Shown: piece after piece, positions 57,546 through 64,000 of the stretch | Numbering within the stretch: position 1 is the stretch's first letter | Layout of the letters: each line of letters opens with the position of its first letter | NCBI RefSeq assembly: GCF_031143425.1 | Contig: NC_090451.1 | Coordinates: forward strand, 350,246,339-350,310,338 | Reading direction: 5' to 3' | DNA length: 64,000 bases | From: Pleurodeles waltl | Taxonomy: Eukaryota; Chordata; Amphibia; Caudata; Salamandridae | Position numbers and translations under genes: made by a program | The notes under the pieces: model-generated | The model's input: only the letters and a program-made list of their open reading frames with translations | Database searches by the model: none | Told to the model about the DNA's origin: nothing

Positions 57546-58396
57546 GGGCATGTGGCCCCCTCGTGGATTTGGCGTCGTGCACTCACCCGGCTGAGGTGCC
57601 CCCCCTTTCCCTCCCCCTGAGGTGCCTGTTTTGTTGCTCTCTGATGCCCCTGCAGTGTGCTCTGCGTCATGGTCGGGGATCTTGTGTGGGCCTCACCCAT
57701 ACCGTGTGGGCCCAGTGTTCCACTGACTTAATTGGAGCACTACCTGGACTACTATGCTTGGTATATATTTTGTACATGGTGTATATATATATTTTTGCCT
57801 ACTTGCTTTTAATATATTAAAATGGTTACACTCATTTTCTATTGTCTTTGCATTCTTCCTGGGGGGTTAGGGGCTGTAACTGTGATGTATCATGCTGTAT
57901 TAGTGTGTGTGTTGTAGTGGGTGGGGGTGTTGCGTGTGTGTGTCCCTGTTTTTTCCCTCCCCTGTGTCGTAGGTGCAGTACTCACCGTGGTCTTCGCCGC
58001 CGGCGTTCGCGCTCCTGGTAGAGGAGCACGAAGACAATCGCACAGAGAATTTGGAGTTCCAGGTCCATGGCGTCCTCGTTCCTCGTGGGGTGTGTAGAGG
58101 TGAGCGTTTTCCCTTTGAAGTCCTGTTTCCGCCATGTTTTTATCCACAGTGAATCCGCCCCGGAAAAGGTGGCGGATTGGTAGGTTGTGATACTGTTGGC
58201 ATTACTTTTTCCTCCGCCTGTCTGTTGGCGGTGACCACTGCGCTGTTTGTTTGTACCGCCGTGGCGGTCGGAGTGTTAAAGTGGCTGTCTTTGTTGGCGG
58301 TTTCCACCACGGTCATAATTGCAAACTTTTTACCGCCGGCCTGTTGGCGGTCTTACCGCCGCTTGAACACCGACCGCCAGGGTTGTAATGACCACC
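57546..58396. other. Right subterminal region of Harbinger copy 2
   Basis: It holds a (TA)n-rich stretch with ATTAAA near 57815-57820, a possible polyadenylation signal for Myb gene 2. Transposase exon 1 on the minus strand follows, and then a region dense in GGCGGT/ACCGCC words leading to the terminus. The copy 1 counterpart is 48326-49171. Confidence 0.6.
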
Positions 58397-59545
58397 ATAG
58401 TCCCCAACAAAAGCATTTAAATGAGGGCACCTCTTTGAATTTAAATTCTTCAGGTGAAAATTTTTTATTAGCTAAAGTATGAGTTTGGGCTTCACTGATT
58501 AGGTTGCAGCATCTCCATCAAATAATGCATTTGTTGGAAGATGATCATGCAACAGAATGTCCTTGATAAATTCACCCCTTTATTTTGCTGTTTTCATCTG
58601 TATATGTGCTTGAGAAAGTTATTTTTTTGTAACCTGTTTTGTAGTGGCTGGTTGGACAAAACTCTTACTATGGCAATTAAAGTATGGAAGTTTAGCTTTA
58701 GTGATTATGTCAAACAACCTTTTCTCTGTCAATACAAATCTCCCCTGTTTCAGTTCTGCGTATAGTTTCGATCCATGTTCCAGGACATCTAGTGGACATG
58801 TCTTTATATTGTTCTCCACATATTGTTTAGTCACAATGTTGTGTGGTTGCACAGTCTCAGTCATTTAAAAGGGGTTTCCCTGCTGCTGCATGAAATGAAG
58901 AAGTATGTCAACATGTTTATTAAAACGTTCCCCTCTCTTTCCCACAAGTTCATGGTGAGGAACAGTTTCTCGATGGTCCATTAATTTTGAATTTTTCACC
59001 TCTCTGAAAACATTGCAAATAGAAAGGAATTCATGGTAAACTGGCTGCCTTTAAGCGACATATTTTAGAGCTGTGTATACTGTTGCGTAGTTTGTCACTG
59101 GAGCTGGTGCGACTGGTAAAAACTCAACCTTCTTCAGTGGGGTGATATTCAGGTCCTCAGCCACTTTGAAACTTTCTGGTAGGCTGGCACGTGTGGAAGG
59201 CTTGAAGTGATTTTGCACATGTTGGAAAGGCAGTTGGGCTATAAGTTTGCAGCTTTGTTTATGCCTACAGCTGACACAGCTTGTTTCAAGAAGCTACATC
59301 ATTGGTACAGTCTCGAAAAAGCACCATGGCAGTCTCATGTGTGTTGGATGTTCCAGACAAAGAAGAGCTGACTTCAAAATCTGAATTATCAAGAGCAGCA
59401 ATTGTAAATTCTTTCCTGGTAAAGTGACTTGGAAGTGGTGTGCTGTCAGATTCACAAGATTTTATAGTATCAGCCGCTAACAAGTTCCTGCTCTTTACTA
59501 CGTCATTATAACTTGTTGACACACAAATAACATAACACACACCTT
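58397..59545 (-). pseudogene. Unnamed multi-copy protein ORF, N-terminal and central parts
   Basis: The minus strand reads, in order, SYNDVVKSRNLLAADTIKSC; FTIAALDNSDFEVSSSLSGT followed by NTHETAMVLF (59380-59315); KVEFLPVAPAPVTNYATVYT (about 59130-59075); HEFLSICNVFREVKNSKLMD, KRGERFNKHVD and FMQQQGNPF (about 59025-58870); HNIVTKQYVENN and KRLFDIITKAKLPYF (58840-58680); and GEFIKDILLHDHLPTNALFD (about 58560). About four stops, frameshifts and an apparent central deletion after NYATVYTALK break it. The AAxDNxDF...LSG...HETAMVLF and RGNPF-type blocks match, from memory, uncharacterised proteins present in many copies in fishes and invertebrates. I cannot name the family. Multi-copy distribution hints at a mobile element. 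Its C-terminus is at 49267-49566. Confidence 0.6.
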
Positions 59546-60537
59546 AAACAACAAATTTCACGTAGGGTCAAGTAATAATGGGATATGCTCTATTTTACAT
59601 TGTGAAACCACAACTGGTTAATTCAGTCTCTGCAGATGTCTCTGTGTGTAACTAGAGAGTAACCAAATTGAGTCCTCGGATACTCAGTACAAAATAGTGA
59701 CTTGTCTATTTATAGAGCTACAAAAACCCATCCAACTCAGAAAACACTTTGACTATGTAATGTATTAATTGTATTATACGCAGTAAAAGATTGGCATTGC
59801 TTGAAGTGCCACACGTAGCTGTAGAACATGTCTCTCCTAAGTACACGGAAACCTAGGAAATGTCACAAATAAGCAATCTTAAAACTTTTCAACTATTGGA
59901 GTTGCTATGAAAATCTTGCACATCCAGTCTGACACCTGGGAAAATCTACTGAGTGAGGAATTTGCAGTTGGAATTTTCATTCAGAAATGTACTCACTCAA
60001 CCATTCATGCATTTATTTATTCTTCCGTCTATCCATCCATGCACAGTTATTCACCACGCACTTGCACATTCCGATACGGATCACCTTTCATCTGCTAGCG
60101 CAGGTGTTTAAATAAAAATTATTAATGACTATGTATTTCGAACAATGAGTTTGTGTAGAAAATTAAAAAAGATAGAAAAATAATGCACACATTTTAAAAT
60201 GTGATCACGAAGACTGGCCACCAATGTTAACGGAGTGTACTAATCAATGATTTAATACTTATGAAATGTTGAATATATGTTAAACTAAGGCAGTAATATG
60301 TCATATTAAGGGTTATGAATTAAGCTTTAGCTTTATTAATTATAGGCCTTAACTTAGCGAGTGTCCTGGCCTACTTGCCAGGCCTCATGTAAAAGCTGTA
60401 TTTCTTAGCGTTTAATAAAATGGCTGTCCAAAGAAAGTTAAACTGTGAATTTCTATTGTATTGTTTAAATGTGTTTATAACAGATGCTTCTCATGAGAAC
60501 CGACTACTAGGAGATGATGTTTTTGCTAATGCAACAT
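59546..60537. other. No recognisable feature
   Basis: AT-rich sequence. A short run of ATTCATTCAT/CCATCCATGC-like words near 60000-60050 is the only local repetition seen. Confidence 0.4.
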
Positions 60538-60540
60538 TTT

Positions 60541-61151
60541 GGGGGTCATTCTGACCCCGGCCGGCGGCGGAAGCCGGCGGCTTGGCTGGAACCGCCAGAA
60601 TACCGCTGTGCGGTCAAAAGACCGCCGTGGGTATTCTGGGTTTCCCGCTGGGCTGGCGGGCGACCGCCTGAAGGCCGCCCGCCAGCCCAGCGGGAAACAC
60701 CCTTCCATGAGGATGCCGGCTCCGAATGGAGCCGGCGGAGTGGAAGGGGTGCGACGGGTGCAGTTGCACCAGTCGCGATTTTCAGTGTCTGCATGGCAGA
60801 CACTGAAAATCTTGGTGGGGCCCTGTTACGGGGGCCCCTGCAGTGCCCATGCCATTGGCATGGGCACTGCAGGGGTCCCCAGGGGCCCTACGACACCCCT
60901 TACCGGCATCCTGTGCCTGGCGGCCAAAACCGCCAGCAACAGGATGGCGGTATGGGGGTCGGAATCCCCATGGCGGCGCAGAGGATTCCCCAGGACAGCG
61001 GAAAACCGGCGGCACACCGCCGGTTTTCCGTTTCTGACCGCGGCTGTACCGCCGCGGTCAGAATGCCCAAGGGAGCACCGCCAGCCTGTTGGCGGTGCTC
61101 CCGCGGTCGTTGGCCCTGGCGGATTTTACCGCCAGGGTCAGGATGACCCCC
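60541..61151. mobile_element. 611-bp Harbinger-type hairpin MITE (copy B)
   Basis: It starts GGGGGTCATTCTGACCCCGG and ends, read inward, GGGGGTCATCCTGACCCTGG. A TTT flanks each side (60538-60540 and 61152-61154). The interior is a chain of palindromes matching copy A in order: CCGGCTCCGAATGGAGCCGG, GCGACGGGTGCAGTTGCACC, the hairpin at 60777-60811 and the 25-bp-arm hairpin at 60830-60880. The long open frames across it come from GC-rich palindromes and are not genes. Confidence 0.85.
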
Positions 61152-61154
61152 TTT

Positions 61155-62014
61155 ATGTGTAATGTGTGTGAGGCTGACTTTCCCAGGACAAGAACAATGA
61201 AGATACTGACTAGAGTAGAAGCTGCAACAATATTGTTACCTGACTAGCTGGATGATGAGGACATTGCAAGACAAACCAATCAACGACATGTGAACAGAGT
61301 AATATTAGAATTCATAGATTTGGGATTTTAGTTTTATTGGACGAAGTGTGAACATACAATTAAATGACCAATAGGGATTTGGGGGTAGTTTTAACAGTTT
61401 TGACTTAACAAGAGTACACAGAAAGAAGACAGACATTCTGAGACATTCTGCCCTTACTATTGCCCATATTGCGTCTTGATGAGAGACGTGCTTAACTTTA
61501 ATGCCAAAAGACTTCACCTTTCCTGAACTTTGATGCTGAATCCTGATGCCTTGCTGATCGACTGAGGTCCTGAGGGCGAAGACTGATTCGGCTTTGCTGA
61601 TCCATGCTGAGGATAGGTACTATAACCTAAATTGTGATTATTATGCATATTCGCTTTTTCTTTCTAGGTACCTTCTGCATTGTTTTGATAGAGCCATAGT
61701 TAGATGTTCTTCCAAATTTGTGTTACTAAATTGTTTTGCATGAAGCCCAACATGCTGATGCTAATCTGATGTTAGTTAAGGATTCCCACTAATGAATTAT
61801 GATAACAGGAACTAATGTTTGATGAATTTCTCTGCTAAACTCCATGTACATCATTACATTGACGCAGCTGACGTTGCTATTGATTTGCACCATAACCTTA
61901 AAATGTGTTGAATTTCAAACTTTGATTAGATCACGTTTCTTCCGCCGCTTTGGACAACCAGTATTGTTTCTGTATGTGTTTCATTTGATATTGAGATTAA
62001 TCTACATGACCTTA
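61155..62014. other. No recognisable feature
   Basis: AT-rich unique-looking DNA lies between the MITE and the inverted piggyBac-like element. Confidence 0.4.
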
Positions 62015-62018
62015 GCAA

Positions 62019-64000
62019 CCCCTTCTGTGCTGGGGACGTAATGGTTAAGTCCACCGGCACAGTGCTCCTGTGCCGAGGATGTAACCATTACGTCCTCGGC
62101 ATTGAGCTCAGAGGGAGCGCTAGCGCTTCCTCTGTGGGCTTTCTTCTCACCCCCACACCTCCGACCCCCCCCCAACTCCCCCAGTGACGTCTGATGACTT
62201 CAGCAAGCATTTGCGCGTTGACGTTATCAGAGGCCACTTCCCCATCGCGATGGAAGCTCACCTTCCAGCATGATCGGAAGAGAAATGCTTTGCATTTCTC
62301 TTCCGATCATGTGATGGGGGCCTGAGAGGCTTCAAGGGAAGGAAAGGAATTTCCTTCCCTTTGAAGTCTCTCAGAGCATTTCAGAAGCCGGATCGTAAAG
62401 CGATCCAGCTTCTGAAATGCCCACTAGACACCAGGGATCATTTTCTAACAGAAACTGGCATGAGGGGAGCGACCCATTGGGCAAGGGTCGCTCCCCAGGG
62501 GGGCAATTTTTTCAAGGCCTTTTATGCGCCCCCTGGGGGCACATCGGCCTATTGTTATTAGGCCGATCTGCCCCCAGGGGGGGGAGAAACCACTTGGCGC
62601 CAGGAATCATTTTTTTTTTGTTAGTCAAGGGTCACTCCCCTAGGGGGCAAATTATATTTAGGCCATTTCTGCCCCCCTTGGGGGCAGATCGGCCTATTTT
62701 TATGAGGCCAGTCTGCCCCCAAGGGGGGGCAGAAACCACTAGACACCAGGGAGGTTTTTTTTATGGCGAATACGGAAGGGGAGGAACCCCTTAGGCAAGG
62801 GTTGCTCCCCGGGGGGGGGGAATTTATTATAGGCCATTACTGCCCCTCTAGGTGCCAGGGATCTTTTTTTTTTTTTTTTTTTAGAGGTGGGGAGCGACCC
62901 CTTAGGCAAGGATCGCTCCCCTGGGGGCAATTGTATTTAGACGATTTCTTCCCCTCCCCGCCACCCCCCCCCCCCCCCCCCCCCCCTTAGGGGCAGATCG
63001 GCTGATTTTTGTTAGGCCAATCTTCCCCCAAGGGGGTCAGAAAACACTAGGCAACAGGTTTTTTTTTTGCGCCAATTTCACACAAGGGGAGCGACCCATT
63101 AGGCAAGGGTCGCTCCAGGGTGGGGGGGGGCAAATGTATTATAGGCCATTTCTGCACCCCCTTGGGGGGCAGAAACCTCTAGGCGCCAGGGATCTTTTAT
63201 TTTTGTTTTTTTTGTTGTTTTTTTTTAGAGGTCGGAAGCGACCCCTTAGGCAAGGGTCGCTGCATTGAAGGGACAAATTTATTTTTGCCCATTTCTGCTC
63301 CCCTTGGGGGCAGATCGGCATATTTCTATTAGGGGCAGAAACCACTTAGGCACTAGGGATTGGTGTGTATGTATGTGTGTGTTTTGTTTAGGAGGGCAGC
63401 CCCTTGGGTAAGGGTCACTCCCCATGGGGGCACATTACTGGTGGCCATATCTGCCTATTTTTGGAAGGCCCATCTGCCCCCAAGGGGGGGCAGAAAGCCC
63501 ACCAGAGACCAGGGAAGTTTCTTTTTCTCCAAAATAAGAGGGTGGGGGTATGGCCATACCTCCAACCCAAATAAATGAGGCCAAGGTTGTTCAGCCCACC
63601 AGTGGGCAGATGGGGCAATTACCCCAATCCACACAACGGGAGGGCAGAAAGTCTACGAGATGCCAGGGAATTAAAAAAGAAATAGTGGGGTGGTGGCTAC
63701 CAACCAGTATGGGCCCCCACCCCAACTGAAGGGGATAACAGTCTTTCAGCTCTCCCCCGCACTCTAAAACATCTTATCCCACAGCAAGCAAGAAGACATT
63801 TGATTATTTTGGGTTTTGGTTTTACATTTGGGCCATGAGAGCTTGGCTAACTCTCAAAAGCGTCCCACTTGGAATGGTGAGGGCTGCACTTTATGGATTT
63901 TGGGACGCTGCCATGTAGATAAATCCACAAGACCTAGACACATCTGAAAACTAAACATCTGGGTGATTCCAGGGTGGTGTGTTTCACATGCACCCTGCGC
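62019..64000 (-). mobile_element. Inverted copy of the piggyBac-like hairpin element (runs off the edge)
   Basis: It begins CCCCTTCTGTGCTGGGGACG at 62019, preceded by GCAA, possibly a decayed TTAA. It contains long inverted repeats: GACGTAATGGTTA with TAACCATTACGTC (62035-62093), GATCGGAAGAGAAATGC with GCATTTCTCTTCCGATC (62273-62308), and CATTTCAGAAGC with GCTTCTGAAATG (62378-62420). The GCAGATCGGCC and GGAGCGACCC hairpin units follow (62460-63650). From 63660 on it is the reverse complement of about 9770-10090, for example CACAAGACCTAGACACATCT against AGATGTGTCTAGGTCTTGTG. The tandem array of the left copy would lie beyond the window. Confidence 0.75.
62964..62986. repeat. 23-bp poly-C tract
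   Basis: An uninterrupted run of 23 C, with further C-runs just upstream. The complementary G-run could form a quadruplex. Such runs are also prone to sequencing length errors. Confidence 0.85.

Larger units (their letters stand above)
52058..58068 (-). pseudogene. Harbinger DDE transposase, copy 2 (stop and 1-nt deletion)
   Basis: Exon 1 58068-57986 starts MDLELQILCAIVFVLLY. Exon 2 53179-52540 and exon 3 52440-52058 follow, ending DSVIQQYFQ. Introns are 4806 and 99 bp (donor GTGAGT at 57985, acceptor TTCATAG at 53186-53180). The first junction joins CG to G, giving an Arg codon and RHRPLGLVRRWRHPL. Catalytic residues seen are the Asp in GAIDGTYVAL, the Asp in GSLHDAYI and the Glu in RVIEWTFGLL. 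Compared with copy 1, exon 2 has lost one base near 52586 (ATAAGGGTGC against ATAAGGGATGC). It also carries the same TAG at codon 191. It is convergent with Myb gene 1, and its first intron contains Myb gene 2 in antisense. Confidence 0.8.
49567..58396. mobile_element. Complete Harbinger insertion, copy 2 (8.83 kb)
   Basis: The left terminus is GGCGGTCATTACAACATTGG. The right terminus read inward is GGTGGTCATTACAACCCTGG. A 3-bp ATA duplication flanks it, and the surrounding ORF is collinear once the element is removed. The 3-bp duplication, the DDE transposase related to HARBI1 and the partner Myb-like protein identify the PIF/Harbinger superfamily. The length is large for Harbinger, whose members are commonly 3-6 kb. 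The extra length is Myb-like gene 2 and the minisatellites. Subterminal regions contain many GGCGGT/ACCGCC words on both sides (49740-49790 and 58200-58380), possible transposase binding sites. Confidence 0.92.

Noticed and set aside
60514..61162. Two overlapping plus-strand ORFs of about 210 codons
   Set aside because: They span a hairpin MITE from end to end. GC-rich palindromes rarely contain stops.

Overview
The window is animal nuclear DNA, almost certainly from a very large, transposon-filled amphibian genome. A newt-like salamander is the best guess. This rests on the mix of nested L1, Ty3/Gypsy, DIRS-like, CR1/L2-like, piggyBac-like and above all Harbinger elements, spliceosomal introns with GT..AG ends, and AATAAA signals. 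The species is inferred from this repertoire, not proven. The only convincing host-gene piece is one 111-nt exon coding a WD40 repeat (minus strand, 20724-20834).

Layout. 1-1680 is a degenerate 15-bp minisatellite, and 3240-3960 is a decayed ~50-bp minisatellite. 5764-11030 is a long non-coding element with a piggyBac-like terminus. It holds a ~390-bp tandem array, an inverted unit, and a GC-rich series of hairpins. A second copy in opposite orientation runs from 62019 off the right edge. 11600-11960 and 36173-36400 are DIRS-like scraps. 13190-14160 is an L1 3' scrap. 15002-19504 is a Gypsy LTR retrotransposon with both LTRs and a decayed gag-pol. 22775-32895 is a nearly full-length L1 (minus strand) flanked by a perfect 15-bp target duplication. 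A 2.66-kb TG..CA element (probable solo LTR) and a 627-bp hairpin MITE are nested in it. 32911-33600 is a CR1/L2-like RT fragment. 37000-41019 is a second L1 (plus strand) lacking most of ORF2.

The centrepiece is a pair of nearly identical ~8.2-8.8 kb Harbinger units. Copy 2 (49567-58396) is a complete insertion with terminal inverted repeats and an ATA target duplication. Copy 1 (41020-49171) lacks the left end. Each carries a Myb/SANT-like gene on plus, a spliced DDE transposase on minus, and a second Myb/SANT-like gene on plus. By my splice reading, the transposase's short first exon lies beyond the second Myb gene. That gene, with its minisatellites, therefore sits inside the ~4.8-kb first intron on the opposite strand. 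Myb-like protein plus transposase is the known Harbinger pair. The second Myb-like gene with a repeat-rich tail is the unusual part.

Copy 2 is inserted in a decayed ORF of a protein family I cannot name. Removing copy 2 and one ATA joins 58400-59545 to 49273-49563 in one reading frame on the minus strand. Copy 1 carries 27 bp of this same target flank, so it arose by segmental duplication of copy 2 rather than by its own transposition. Both copies share the same disabling lesions, so copy 2 was probably mobilised in trans or already dead in its source. Two Harbinger-type MITEs (29766-30392 and 60541-61151) differ from each other by paired, compensating substitutions in perfect hairpins.
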